The translations under genes were made by a program, and so were the position numbers. The notes beneath the pieces were generated by a model, which did not search any database, was not told the origin of the DNA, and saw only the letters and a list, made by a program, of their open reading frames with translations. 64,000 bases of DNA from Streptomyces spongiicola (GTDB lineage Bacteria > Actinomycetota > Actinomycetes > Streptomycetales > Streptomycetaceae): the NCBI RefSeq assembly GCF_003122365.1, contig NZ_CP029254.1:3987001-4051000 (forward strand), in the 5' to 3' direction. Below are positions 52,070-60,897 of this stretch, piece after piece. How positions within the stretch are numbered: position 1 is the stretch's first letter; each line of letters starts with the position of its first letter.

Positions 52070-52113
52070 CCGAGACAGTTGACACCTGAACCTTGTAACC
52101 CGGGGAGCGTCCT

Positions 52114-52353
52114 GTGCACGACGTGTACAACGGCATGGCGGCCACAGAGCTTCACGGGGCCGTCTGGCAGAAGAGCAGGCACAGCAACTCCCAGGGATCG
52201 TGCGTGGAGTTCGCGCGACTGCCCGGCGGGGACGTCGCGGTGCGCAACTCGCGCTTCCCCGAGGGGCCGGCGCTCGTCTACACGCCGGCCGAGATACGGG
52301 CCATGCTGCTGGGGGTGAAGGACGGCGAGTTCGACCACCTCGCCGGCGGCTAG
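52114..52353 (+). CDS. DUF397 (BldB-associated type) small regulator
   Basis: 79 residues from GTG at 52114 after GGGGAGC. The DUF397 domain is complete: AVWQKSRHSNSQGSCVEFAR then DVAVRNSRFPEGPALVYTPA and a C-terminal helix. In Streptomyces such proteins pair with an XRE-DUF5753 regulator and an ATP-binding anti-sigma-like protein, both found next (52440-52925, 53239-54132). They form toxin-antitoxin-like or signalling sets linked to development; the exact role here is unknown. Confidence 0.9.
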   Translation: MHDVYNGMAATELHGAVWQKSRHSNSQGSCVEFARLPGGDVAVRNSRFPEGPALVYTPAEIRAMLLGVKDGEFDHLAGG

Positions 52354-52439
52354 GCGTGTCGCCCGAGGGTCCGCGAGAACCCCTCCCGGCCCGTGCCGCC
52401 CGGCACCCACTCCCCCGCAGCGCTCCCGGTGCGGGGCCC

Positions 52440-52925
52440 TCACGCCGGGGGCAGACGGAACAGCGCCCAGACGACCTTCCCGGTGAGCGGCCCCGCCAGC
52501 GGGTGCCAGCCCCAGCTGTCGCTGAAGGAGTCGACGAGGAACAGTCCCCGCCCGCACTCGGCGGAGTCCTCCGCCTCGCCGGCCTGCGGACCGTCCTCGC
52601 TGGGGTCGCGTACGGCGCACACCAGCCGGCTCGTCCAGCGCATCAGATGGAGTCGCACCGGTGGCTCCTGGTCCCGTGGAGCGTCCGCGGGCAGGGCGTG
52701 CCGGAGCGCGTTGGTGACGAGTTCGGAGACGACGAGTGCGACGTCGTCGAAGCGCTCGTCGAGGTCCCACCGGGCCAGCGTCCTGCCGGTGAACTTCCGG
52801 GCGCCGCGCACCGCTTCGTAGCGGGCGGGCAGCGCGCACGTGGCGGAGCTGGACACGACCGCGGGGTCGATCGGCGGAAGGCCCTGCCGTAACGGCTCGA
52901 GCATGGTCGATCCATTCGTTCCCAT
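52440..52925 (-). CDS. ATP-binding (HATPase) regulatory protein
   Basis: 161 residues from ATG at 52925 (MGTNGSTMLEPLRQG), GGGAG upstream. A GHKL-type ATPase fold: N-box DDVALVVSELVTNALRHALP, G1 box RLVCAVRDPSEDGP (with D for nucleotide), G2 GRGLFLVDSFSDSWGW. It matches the SpoIIAB/RsbW-like anti-sigma kinases that Streptomyces carry in many copies. It is divergent from the XRE gene, sharing a 313-bp intergenic region. Confidence 0.9.
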   Translation of the reverse strand: MGTNGSTMLEPLRQGLPPIDPAVVSSSATCALPARYEAVRGARKFTGRTLARWDLDERFDDVALVVSELVTNALRHALPADAPRDQEPPVRLHLMRWTSRLVCAVRDPSEDGPQAGEAEDSAECGRGLFLVDSFSDSWGWHPLAGPLTGKVVWALFRLPPA

Positions 52926-53238
52926 GCGAGGCACTCCCGGGAATCGCAGCTGTGGCGCTACAGCACGAACGAGCACGTACGAGTACGCAGGTGCGCGAGC
53001 TCCATGGTTCCGAATGCCCACAACAGATGCAAGGGCAGATGCACGTGCACGCGCCGGACCTGTCCCCACCCGTGCCGGTTCACTCTCAAATCTTCCGCGT
53101 GCTTCCCCCGCTCTTCCCCGGACGGCTTCTTGTTTCCGTAATCGAACGAGCACGGGGCGAAGCGTTTTGGTGGCAGAATCCGGGGTTCGGGGTTCGGGGG
53201 TGCTCCGGGAACCGATGGCGATGGGGAGGGCGGGAGAC

Positions 53239-54132
53239 GTGACCGCAGTGGAGTCGTGGGGCTATCCCCGGGCCGATGGCCCCGGTGGGGGGTCGGTGGT
53301 GCGCCGCATACTGCTGGGCTCGCAGCTGAGGCGTCTTCGGGAGTCGCGCGGTATCACCCGTGAGGCGGCGGGCTATTCGATCCGTGCGTCCGAATCCAAG
53401 ATCAGCCGGATGGAGTTGGGCCGGGTCAGCTTCAAGGCCAGGGACATCGAGGACCTCCTCACGCTCTACGGCGTGACGGACGAGGCGGAGCGCGCGGCGC
53501 TGCTCGGTCTCGCCAAGGAGGCCAACGTGGCGGGCTGGTGGCACAGCTTCGGCGATGTGCTGCCCGGCTGGTTCCAGACGTACATCGGCCTGGAGGGCGC
53601 CGCCTCGCTCATCCGGATCTACGAGGTCCAGTTCGTCCACGGCCTGCTGCAGACCGAGGCGTACGCCCACGCGGTCGTCCAGCGCGGCATGCCCGGTGCG
53701 CCGGCCGCCGAGATCGACCGCCGCGTCGCGCTGCGCCTGGAGCGCCAGAAGGCCCTCGTCTCCGAGCGGGCGCCCCGCTTCCATGCGGTCCTGGACGAGG
53801 CCGCACTGCGCCGCCCCTACGGCGACCGCTCGGTGATGCAGGGCCAGTTGCGTCATCTGATCGAGGTATCCGAACAGCCGAACATCACCCTCCAGATCAT
53901 GCCGTTCAGCTTCGGCGGCCACGCGGGCGAGTCGGGTTCGTTCACCATGCTGCGCTTTCCGGAGTCGGATCTCTCCGACCTCGTCTATCTGGAGCAGCTG
54001 ACCAGCGCGCTGTACCTCGACAAGCCCGAGGAGGTGGCGCAGTACGAGCGGGCGATGGAGCGCCTGCGGGAGGACAGCCCAGGTCCGGACGAGAGCCGAG
54101 ACCTTCTCCGAGGACTCCTCCAACTGACTTGA
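53239..54132 (+). CDS. XRE-family transcriptional regulator with DUF5753
   Basis: 297 residues from GTG at 53239 (VTAVESWGYPRADGPGG), GGAGGG 9 bases upstream; ATGs at 53215 and 53221 are alternatives. The helix-turn-helix is at about 30-85 (GSQLRRLRESRGITREAAGY, then SESKISRMELGRVSF). DUF5753 covers about 105-285, with YEVQFVHGLLQTEAYAHAVV and ITLQIMPFSFGGHAGESGSF. Such proteins bind DNA and interact with a DUF397 partner; that partner is 52114-52353. Confidence 0.9.
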   Translation: MTAVESWGYPRADGPGGGSVVRRILLGSQLRRLRESRGITREAAGYSIRASESKISRMELGRVSFKARDIEDLLTLYGVTDEAERAALLGLAKEANVAGWWHSFGDVLPGWFQTYIGLEGAASLIRIYEVQFVHGLLQTEAYAHAVVQRGMPGAPAAEIDRRVALRLERQKALVSERAPRFHAVLDEAALRRPYGDRSVMQGQLRHLIEVSEQPNITLQIMPFSFGGHAGESGSFTMLRFPESDLSDLVYLEQLTSALYLDKPEEVAQYERAMERLREDSPGPDESRDLLRGLLQLT

Positions 54133-54210
54133 CCGGCAAGTAGGATGACGAGACATCAGTCATTGAGGTGACTACACACGCCCCTGCTCCCGCGGCCGGT
54201 AAGGGAACCC

Positions 54211-55671
54211 ATGTCCTCCTTCTTCAGCGACCTGGCACTCCAGTACATCGATGGCGAATGGCGCCCGGGCGGCGGTTCCTGGGACATCATCGACTTCAAC
54301 CCGTACAACGAGGAGAAGCTCGCCTCGATCACCGTCGCCACGGCCCATGAGGTGGACCAGGCGTACCGCGCCGCGGAGCGTGCGCAGCAGGAGTGGGCCG
54401 GCACCAACCCGTACGCGCGGCGGTCGGTGTTCGAGCGGGCCCTGAGGGTCATCGAGGACCGCGAGGACGAGATCGCCGAGGCCATCGTCGCCGAACTGGG
54501 CGGCACCCGGCTGAAGGCCGCCTTCGAACTGCACCTCGCCAAGGAGTTCCTGCGCGAGGCGGTCCAGCTGGCGCTGCGTCCCGAGGGGCGCATCCTGCCG
54601 TCCCCGGTGGACGGCAAGGAGAACCGGGTCTACCGGCTCCCGGTCGGTGTGGTGGGTGTCATCAGCCCGTTCAACTTCCCCTTCCTGCTGTCCATCAAGT
54701 CGGTCGCCCCGGCGCTGGCGCTCGGCAACGCGGTCGTCCTCAAGCCGCACCAGAACACTCCGATCTGCGGCGGTTCCCTGGTGGCCAAGGTCTTCGAGGA
54801 CGCCGGCCTGCCCGCCGGACTGCTGAACGTGGTGATCACCGACATCGCGGAGATCGGTGACGCGCTGATCGAGCACCCCGTACCGAAGGTCATCTCCTTC
54901 ACCGGATCCGACCGGGTGGGCCGGCACGTGGCGACCGTCTGCGCGGCCAACTTCAAGCACGCCGTCCTCGAACTGGGCGGCAACAGCGCCTTCATCGTGC
55001 TCGAGGACGCCGACCTCGACTACGCCGTGGACGCCGCCGTCTTCAGCCGGTACGTGCACCAGGGCCAGGTGTGCATGGCCGCCAACCGCATCCTCGTGGA
55101 CCGCGGGGTGGAGAAGGAGTTCACCGAGAAGCTCGTCGCCAAGGTGCGCACGCTGAAGGTGGGCGACCCGGCCGACCCCGGTACGCACATCGGCCCGCTG
55201 ATCAACTCCTCCCAGGCGGATGCCGTGTCCAGTCTGGTCGAACAGTCGGTCGAGGCGGGCGCCACCGCTCTGCTGCGCGGCCGGACGGAGGGCAACGTGG
55301 TCTCGCCGTCCGTGCTGACCGGTCTCCCGGCCGACTCGCCGGTGCTGTCCCAGGAGATCTTCGGCCCGGTGGCGCTGGTTATCCCGTTCGAGGGCGACGA
55401 GGAGGCGGTCCGGATCGCCAACGACACCCCGTACGGCCTCAGCGGCGCCGTGCACACCGGTGACATCGAGCGGGGTGTGGCACTGGCCCAGCGGATCCAC
55501 ACCGGGATGATCCACATCAACGACTCCACCGTGCACGACGAGCCGATCGTCCCGTTCGGCGGCGAGAAGTCGTCCGGCATCGGACGGCTCAACGGCGAGG
55601 CGATGGTCGAGGTCTTCACCACCCAGAAGTGGATCTCGGTGCAGCGGGGCCGCTCGGTCTTCCCGTTCTGA
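54211..55671 (+). CDS. NAD(P)-dependent aldehyde dehydrogenase, benzaldehyde dehydrogenase type
   Basis: A 486-residue enzyme from ATG at 54211 with GGGAA upstream; it oxidises an aldehyde to the acid. Motifs: PFNFPFLLSIKSVAPALALG (substrate/cofactor floor), SFTGSDRVGRH (Rossmann), catalytic Glu in LELGGNSAFIVL and nucleophile Cys in HQGQVCMAANR, then EIFGPVALVIPFE. Length is normal. The overall pattern resembles benzaldehyde/vanillin dehydrogenases, but the substrate is inferred. No metabolic partner genes are nearby. Confidence 0.93.
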   Translation: MSSFFSDLALQYIDGEWRPGGGSWDIIDFNPYNEEKLASITVATAHEVDQAYRAAERAQQEWAGTNPYARRSVFERALRVIEDREDEIAEAIVAELGGTRLKAAFELHLAKEFLREAVQLALRPEGRILPSPVDGKENRVYRLPVGVVGVISPFNFPFLLSIKSVAPALALGNAVVLKPHQNTPICGGSLVAKVFEDAGLPAGLLNVVITDIAEIGDALIEHPVPKVISFTGSDRVGRHVATVCAANFKHAVLELGGNSAFIVLEDADLDYAVDAAVFSRYVHQGQVCMAANRILVDRGVEKEFTEKLVAKVRTLKVGDPADPGTHIGPLINSSQADAVSSLVEQSVEAGATALLRGRTEGNVVSPSVLTGLPADSPVLSQEIFGPVALVIPFEGDEEAVRIANDTPYGLSGAVHTGDIERGVALAQRIHTGMIHINDSTVHDEPIVPFGGEKSSGIGRLNGEAMVEVFTTQKWISVQRGRSVFPF

Positions 55672-55719
55672 GCTGAGTGCCGCTTCCTTGCGGCCGCCGC
55701 TCACGGCCGCCGCCTGCGA

Positions 55720-55810
55720 GTGCCCACTACGAGTGCTCACGGCGGAGTGCTCACTGCGAGTGCTCGTCCCCGGCGCCTGTCCCCGGCGCCTGTCCCCGGC
55801 GCCCGTCCCG
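55720..55810 (+). repeat. GAGTGCTCAC-like and 13-bp tandem repeats
   Basis: Four imperfect copies of GCGAGTGCTCAC (55717-55765) precede three copies of the 13-mer GTCCCCGGCGCCT (55766-55804, last base changed). They fill the gap after the aldehyde dehydrogenase; the rest of 55672-56041 is GC-rich low-complexity without a gene. Confidence 0.85.
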
Positions 55811-56041
55811 GAGGCCCGGCCGGCGAGGGCGGACGCGCCACTCGCCCCGGGCACCGACCGGGGAGCGACCGGCTGCATGGTGCCCGGGCGGAGATGCGGG
55901 GCAGCGGGCCAGCGGGGCAGGCGGGCAGCGGGGGCAGGTGGGCGGGCGCCACACCGGGAAGGCGGCCGGGCGGCCGGCAGCGCACGTGCCCGGGCCGGCG
56001 CCCCTCGTGCGGAAGGCGGGCCCGTGCCACACGCTTGGAAC

Positions 56042-56263
56042 ATGAGTGACGCACCAGGAGTGGCCCCGATCGTCGTCCTGCCCGTCCAGCCGGGTGATCC
56101 GCCGTTCCGGGTGGTGGAGATCGGGGGGCAGACGGTCGGGATCGCACACGACATGATCGATGTCATCAGCCTGGCCCACGCGTCGGGCCGGCACGGCGTG
56201 GATCTGGACGACCCCGCGCTGGTGCGCTGGGTCGGCGGCGGCAAGTACCGGTGGAAGCCCTGA
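56042..56263 (+). CDS. small conserved Streptomyces protein
   Basis: 73 residues from ATG at 56042 (MSDAPGVAPIVVLPVQPGDP). It is a compact alpha/beta protein: PFRVVEIGGQTVGIAHDMID, ISLAHASGRHGVDLDDPALV, then a WVGGGKYRW end. No enzyme motif. It starts 370 bp after the dehydrogenase and faces gadB tail-to-tail. Function unknown. Confidence 0.75.
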   Translation: MSDAPGVAPIVVLPVQPGDPPFRVVEIGGQTVGIAHDMIDVISLAHASGRHGVDLDDPALVRWVGGGKYRWKP

Positions 56264-56381
56264 GCCGGGAGGACGGCCGGGGACACCCGCGACGCCGAGT
56301 ACCCCGGCATCCCTCGGTGGTCCACCCGGCACCCGGCACCCGGCACCCGCGGTGGCACCCGTCGGCGGTGCCCGGCGCCCG

Positions 56382-57806
56382 TCAGTGGTGGAAGCCGGTG
56401 GCGGCCGCCTTGTCCTTGCTCTGCGGCGCGCTCTGCGCCCGCAGCTCCGGCAGGGCCCGTTGCAGGTCCTCCAGCAGCAGCTCGGCGAGGTCCGCCGAGA
56501 AGCCGTTGCGGCAGACGAAGCGCAGTACCGAGAGATCCTCCCGGTGGGGAGGGAAGGTGTAGGCCGGCACCAGCCAGCCGCTCTCCCGCAGCCGCCGTGA
56601 GACGTCGAACACGTCGAAGTTCCGGACCTCCGGGTTCGTCGCGACGGCGAACACCGGCAACTCGTCCCCCCGGGTGAGCAGCCGGAAGTCGCCCAGGCAC
56701 TCGATCTTCCCGGCCAGGCTCCGTGCCACGTCCCGGGCCGTCTGCTGGACCGCGCGGTAGCCGTCCCTGCCGAGCCGGATGAAGGTGTAGTACTGCGCCA
56801 CCACCTGTGCCCCGGGACGGGAGAAGTTGAGCGCGAACGTCGGCATGTCGCCGCCCAGGTAGTTCACCCGGAAGACCAGTTCGTCGGGCAGGTTGTCCGG
56901 CGAGCGCCACAGCGCCCAGCCGACCCCCGGGTACACCAGTCCGTACTTGTGCCCCGAGGTGTTGATCGAGGCCACCCTCGGCAGCCTGAAGTCCCACGCG
57001 AGGTCCTCGTCCAGGAAGGGGGCGACCATGGCGCCGGACGCCCCGTCCACATGCACGGGAACGTCCAGGCCGGTGCGCTCCCGGAGGGCGTCCAGGGCGG
57101 AGCAGACCTCCTGGACCGGTTCGTAGGACCCGTCGAAGGTGGACCCGAGGACGGCGACCACGCCGATCGTGTTCTCGTCGCAGAGGTCGGCCGCCGCCTG
57201 CGGGTCGAGGTGGTAGCGGTCGCCCTCCATCGGGACCAGCCGGGGCTCCACCTCCCAGAAGTTGCAGAACTTGTCCCAGCAGACCTGCACGTTGACGCCC
57301 ATGACCAGGTTGGGCCGGGCGCCGGGGCCGGGGTACCGGTCCCGGTTGCGGTGCGCCCACCGCCGCTTCAGTGCCATCCCGGAGAGCATGCAGGCCTCGC
57401 TCGATCCGGTCGTGGAACAGCCCACCGTGGAATCCGGGTCCGGGGCGTGCCAGAGGTCGGCGAGCATCGCCACGCACCGCCGCTCCAGTTCCGCCGTCCG
57501 CGGGTACTCGTCCTTGTCGATCATGTTCTTGTCCCGGCACTCGGCCATCAGCTTCCCGGCCTCCGGCTCCATCCACGTCGTCACGAACGTGGCCAGGTTG
57601 AGCCGTGAGTTGCCGTCGAGCATCAGCTCGTCGTGCACGAACTGGTAGGCCGCCGCGGGAGTCGTCGGGCCGTCGGGCATCCGGTGCTGCGGCGGCGCCA
57701 GGACCATCGACCCCAGGGGGTCGGCCTCGCCGTAGAACGGGTTGAGCGACAGCCTGCGCCGTTCCTCGCTCGCCTCGGGACGCATACCGACCTTGTGCAG
57801 TGCCAT
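56382..57806 (-). CDS. gadB: glutamate decarboxylase
   Basis: A 474-residue PLP enzyme converting glutamate to GABA and CO2, consuming a proton. It starts at ATG 57806 with GAAAGG upstream. The PLP lysine is K287 in INTSGHKYGLVYPG; the Asp partner is in VHVDGASGAMVAPF; the N-terminal VTTWMEPEAGKLMAECRDKN and the substrate region GCSTTGSSEACML are typical of GadB. Length matches bacterial GadB (about 466). It starts 13 bp after the ClC gene, in one operon. The C-terminal region is short, so pH-dependent C-terminal plugging as in E. coli cannot be judged. Confidence 0.95.
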   Translation of the reverse strand: MALHKVGMRPEASEERRRLSLNPFYGEADPLGSMVLAPPQHRMPDGPTTPAAAYQFVHDELMLDGNSRLNLATFVTTWMEPEAGKLMAECRDKNMIDKDEYPRTAELERRCVAMLADLWHAPDPDSTVGCSTTGSSEACMLSGMALKRRWAHRNRDRYPGPGARPNLVMGVNVQVCWDKFCNFWEVEPRLVPMEGDRYHLDPQAAADLCDENTIGVVAVLGSTFDGSYEPVQEVCSALDALRERTGLDVPVHVDGASGAMVAPFLDEDLAWDFRLPRVASINTSGHKYGLVYPGVGWALWRSPDNLPDELVFRVNYLGGDMPTFALNFSRPGAQVVAQYYTFIRLGRDGYRAVQQTARDVARSLAGKIECLGDFRLLTRGDELPVFAVATNPEVRNFDVFDVSRRLRESGWLVPAYTFPPHREDLSVLRFVCRNGFSADLAELLLEDLQRALPELRAQSAPQSKDKAAATGFHH

Positions 57807-57819
57807 GTCCGATCGCCTT

Positions 57820-59103
57820 TCAGCGCAGTGGGGTGCCGTCGTCGTGGAGTTGCATCTGGGGCCGCCCCGTCACCAGCAGCCAGGCCGGTACCAGGCCGAT
57901 GCAGAGCAGGGGCAGCGCGTGCGGGTCGGCGGCCAGCACGGCCGCGGTGAACAGGCTGAGCCAGCCCTGCCGGGTGATCGCCAGCAGCACTCCGAGGACC
58001 GCGCACGCCACCCCGACCGTGGTGTGCACCTCGGGTACGAGGGCACTCACCCCCAGCCCCAGGGCGACGCCCACGAAGATGCTGGGGAAGATGCGCCCGC
58101 CGCGGAAGCCGCACGTCGCCGCGATGGTCAGGGCGGCGAGCTTGACGACGGCCATCAGCGCGAACCCGCCCGAGGACCAGCCCGACGGGTCCGCCGCCAG
58201 CACCTTCACCTGTTCCAGGCCCTTGAAGAGGGTGAGTTGCCCGCCCAGCACCCCGAGGAGCCCCAGCACCAGCCCGCCGGCGGTGATCGCGCCCACCGGG
58301 TGCCCGAGCTTCCGGAAGGCGGCGTGCGTGTAGGGGAACACGTACACGGCCGCCATCCCCAGCAGCGCGCCCAGCGAGGAGACCGCGAGGGCCGCGGGCA
58401 CGTCCACCCAGCGCGAGCCGTTCAGCGGGGGGAGGGCGAGGTCGAAGGTGGGGTGGGCGATCAGCACGGTGGTCAGCGAGCCGGTGCCGCCCGCGATCAG
58501 CGGAGCGAACAGCTTGTCCCACAGCGCGCCGGGAGCCGGCCGGGAGGCGAGGGACTCGGTGAGGATCAGCGCCGCCGCCACGGGGGTGCCGAAGAGCGCG
58601 CCGACCGTCCCGGCCGCGGCCAGTGAGGCCCACAGCTCCGCGCGTGAGCCGCGCATGGCCTTGCCGCCCAGCCACGCGGCGAGCGCGATGTTCGCCGCCG
58701 TGATCGGGTTCTCCGGGCCCAGGCTGACCCCGCCCGCGAGTCCGAGCACGGCCGTGAGCAGCAGGCTCGGCACCACCGAGGCGGGCATCGGGCGGTCGAC
58801 GAGCCCGGTGGTGGCGGGGTCCGGGCCGGCGTGTCCGGGCACCTTCCACACCACCAGCCCGACCGCGAGGCCCGTCGCGGTGAGCACGGCGACCGTCCAC
58901 GGCGCCGAGAAGCGGCCGATGCCGATGGCGTCGGGGAGGACTTCCCACAGGACGCCCTTGAGCTGCTCGGAGACCTCGGTCAGGCCGAGGAGCAGCAGAC
59001 TGGAACCGACGCCGACGATGATCGCCGGGACGATCAGCGGCAGCAGCACCCGGTGAGGGGGCACCGCCTCGGCGTGGTCGGTCGTCGTCACGGACCTCAC
59101 CAT
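57820..59103 (-). CDS. ClC-family chloride channel / ion transporter
   Basis: A 427-residue membrane protein with about 10-12 hydrophobic helices and no CBS domains. The ClC signatures are changed but recognisable: LGLAGGVSLGPENPITAANI (GxxGPE region, replacing GREGP), and CGFRGGRIFPSIFVGVALGL (GGxxxP chloride-binding turn). It is upstream of gadB in the same operon. In E. coli ClC exchangers support Gad-dependent acid resistance by balancing charge; the pairing here suggests the same job. N-terminus GTG/ATG at 59103 (MVRSVTTTDHAEAVP) or the later VTTTDH. Confidence 0.88.
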   Translation of the reverse strand: MVRSVTTTDHAEAVPPHRVLLPLIVPAIIVGVGSSLLLLGLTEVSEQLKGVLWEVLPDAIGIGRFSAPWTVAVLTATGLAVGLVVWKVPGHAGPDPATTGLVDRPMPASVVPSLLLTAVLGLAGGVSLGPENPITAANIALAAWLGGKAMRGSRAELWASLAAAGTVGALFGTPVAAALILTESLASRPAPGALWDKLFAPLIAGGTGSLTTVLIAHPTFDLALPPLNGSRWVDVPAALAVSSLGALLGMAAVYVFPYTHAAFRKLGHPVGAITAGGLVLGLLGVLGGQLTLFKGLEQVKVLAADPSGWSSGGFALMAVVKLAALTIAATCGFRGGRIFPSIFVGVALGLGVSALVPEVHTTVGVACAVLGVLLAITRQGWLSLFTAAVLAADPHALPLLCIGLVPAWLLVTGRPQMQLHDDGTPLR

Positions 59104-59353
59104 AACTACAGAAAACGCCCATAAGGTGCGTCAGGTGGCGGGTTGTCCGGTGGTTCGTCCGGTGCGCCGCCCTTGCGCTGCTCGGCGCGCTGCTCGGGAC
59201 TGTGCCCGGTGTGCAGCTCGGCGCGCTGCACGGTGTGCTGCCCGGGACTGTGCCCGGCGCGCTGCCCGGTGCGTCGTCCGGGGCCTCGTTCCGTGCGTCC
59301 TGGGGGTGCCCTGCCGGTGCGGCGCACACCGACGCGCCGGCAGTCACGCGTGA

Positions 59354-59680
59354 TCAACGCCCCGTGCCGTACGCGCACACCTCGCTGCCGACGTCCGCCG
59401 CCTCCGAGACGTCGAACCGGAACATCAGCACCGCTTTCGCGCCCCGTTGCCGCGCCTGCTCGACCAGCGGGCACCATGGCCTGGCCGCTGGCCTGGCCGC
59501 GGGGCGGCACCAGGGTCTTGGACAGGCCCTTCAGCCCGCCGCCGATCATCGACTTCAGGCCCGCGCCGATCCGGCTGCCGCGACGGCGCGAACGCACGGC
59601 CGGGCCGAAGACCTCACCGACCACCCGCTCCACCCGCTCCACCCGGAACGCCGGGATGCCGGGACGCCGTTTGCCCGTCC
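59354..59680 (-). pseudogene. YbjQ/heavy-metal-binding domain protein, frameshifted
   Basis: The minus strand encodes GIPAFRVERVERVVGEVFGP ... RIGAGLKSMIGGGLKGLSKT, the N-terminal two thirds of a YbjQ family protein. At about 59468-59475 the frame shifts by one base, and the rest follows as LVEQARQRGAKAVLMFRFDV and EVCAYGTGR with a TGA at 59354. The usual N-terminus is replaced by the GTCC/GCCC tetranucleotide repeat and no start codon is evident. So the gene is broken twice, unless the sequence has an error. Confidence 0.75.
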
Positions 59681-59773
59681 GCCCGTCCGCCCGCCCGCCC
59701 GTCCGCCCGCCCGCCCGGTCGTCCGTCCGCTTGTCCGTCCGTCCGTCCGTCCGTCCGCCCGTTCGCCCGTTCG
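59677..59773 (+). repeat. CGTC/CGCC tetranucleotide tandem array
   Basis: About 24 units of a four-base period alternating CGTC, CGCC and CGCT/CGTT. The purest part is at about 59720-59756, and the array abuts the YbjQ-like pseudogene. The flanking 59104-59353 region also has repeated GGGACTGTGCCCGG motifs and no gene. Confidence 0.85.
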
Positions 59774-59959
59774 TCGTGACGACCGGCACATCGGGGTGGG
59801 GCCCCCGCCCTCCGCCGAAATCCCCGATTCCCACGGGCGCGCTCCGTGTCCGGCCGCCGCACGGGCATCCGGAGTGGGGCACTGGAACCGGATCCGAAAG
59901 AATGCGTTGATAGTTTGGGCGCCACGCCCGACGACTCACACCACTGGAGCCCGGACCTC

Positions 59960-60649
59960 GTGAACCCCCTTGCGCTCGGACCGAGCTGGCTGGACCCGGA
60001 CTTTCTGATCACCACCTTCGGACTGATCGGCGTACTCGTCATCGTGTTCGCCGAGTCCGGTCTGCTGATCGGATTCTTCCTGCCCGGAGACTCCCTGCTG
60101 TTCACCACGGGCCTCCTGGTGACCACCGACGTCATCAAGCAGCCGCTGTGGCTGGTGTGCACGCTCATCGTGCTCGCCGCGGTCATCGGCGACCAGGTCG
60201 GCTATCTCTTCGGCCGCAAGGTCGGCCCCGCCCTCTTCAAGCGCCCGGACTCCAGGTTCTTCAAGCAGGAGAACGTGGAGAAGGCGCACGAGTTCTTCGA
60301 GAAGTACGGCCCCAAGTCGCTGGTTCTCGCCCGCTTCGTGCCGATCGTGCGGACGTTCACGCCGATCATCGCCGGTGTGAGCCGGATGAACTACCGCTCG
60401 TTCGTCACCTTCAACATCATCGGCGGTGTGCTCTGGGGCGCCGGCGTGACGCTGCTCGGTGCCGCGCTCGGCAAGGTCGACTTCGTGCACAAGAACATCG
60501 AGGCGATCCTGATCGCCATCGTGCTCCTCTCGGTCCTGCCGATCGTCATCGAGTTCATGCGGGCGCGGTCCAAGAGCAAGAAGGAGGCCGCGGCCGCCGA
60601 CCCGGTCGAGGACGGGACGGCCCCGCGCGGCCGGCACGCCAAGCGCTGA
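59960..60649 (+). CDS. DedA-family membrane protein
   Basis: 229 residues from GTG at 59960 (VNPLALGPSWLDPDFLITTF), with GGAG 10 bases upstream; the open frame runs further upstream through non-conserved sequence. DedA signature: VFAESGLLIGFFLPGDSLLF (E and PGD), GDQVGYLFGRKVG, and the Arg motif VLARFVPIVRTFTPIIAGVS. About five hydrophobic helices and a basic tail. DedA/VTT proteins move lipids or the undecaprenyl carrier across the membrane; the precise cargo here is unknown. Confidence 0.93.
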   Translation: MNPLALGPSWLDPDFLITTFGLIGVLVIVFAESGLLIGFFLPGDSLLFTTGLLVTTDVIKQPLWLVCTLIVLAAVIGDQVGYLFGRKVGPALFKRPDSRFFKQENVEKAHEFFEKYGPKSLVLARFVPIVRTFTPIIAGVSRMNYRSFVTFNIIGGVLWGAGVTLLGAALGKVDFVHKNIEAILIAIVLLSVLPIVIEFMRARSKSKKEAAAADPVEDGTAPRGRHAKR

Positions 60650-60661
60650 GAGTCCGTACGG

Positions 60662-60697
60662 CGGCGCCCCGGACCGTGACCGCGGTCCGGGGCGCCG
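60662..60697 (+). terminator. 15-bp perfect hairpin after the DedA gene
   Basis: CGGCGCCCCGGACCG (60662-60676) pairs perfectly with CGGTCCGGGGCGCCG (60683-60697) around a TGACCG loop. No T-tract; a strong GC hairpin as usual in Streptomyces. Confidence 0.85.
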
Positions 60698-60802
60698 CCG
60701 TGAGACGCCGTGAGACGCCGTGAGACGCCGTGAGACGCCGTGAGACGCCGTGAGACGCCGTGAGTTGTAGTGAGCTGCCTTGACCGCCGTGAGCTGCCGT
60801 CA
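60698..60802 (+). repeat. CCGTGAGACG decamer tandem repeat
   Basis: Six perfect copies of the 10-mer TGAGACGCCG (60701-60760) start directly after the hairpin and continue as degenerate TGAGTTGTAG, TGAGCTGCCT and GAGCTGCCGT units. They lie between two convergent genes; the remaining gap to 60897 has no gene. Confidence 0.95.
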
Positions 60803-60897
60803 GAGGAGCGGCAGCGCGGCCCTCGGCACCACCGCGACATGATCCGCCGGGTCGACACATGATCCGCCGTGTCGTCCGGCACCCCCCGGTGAGCGCA

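Noticed and set aside
60698..60802. CRISPR array
   Set aside because: Ten-base units without spacers and no cas gene; a simple tandem repeat.
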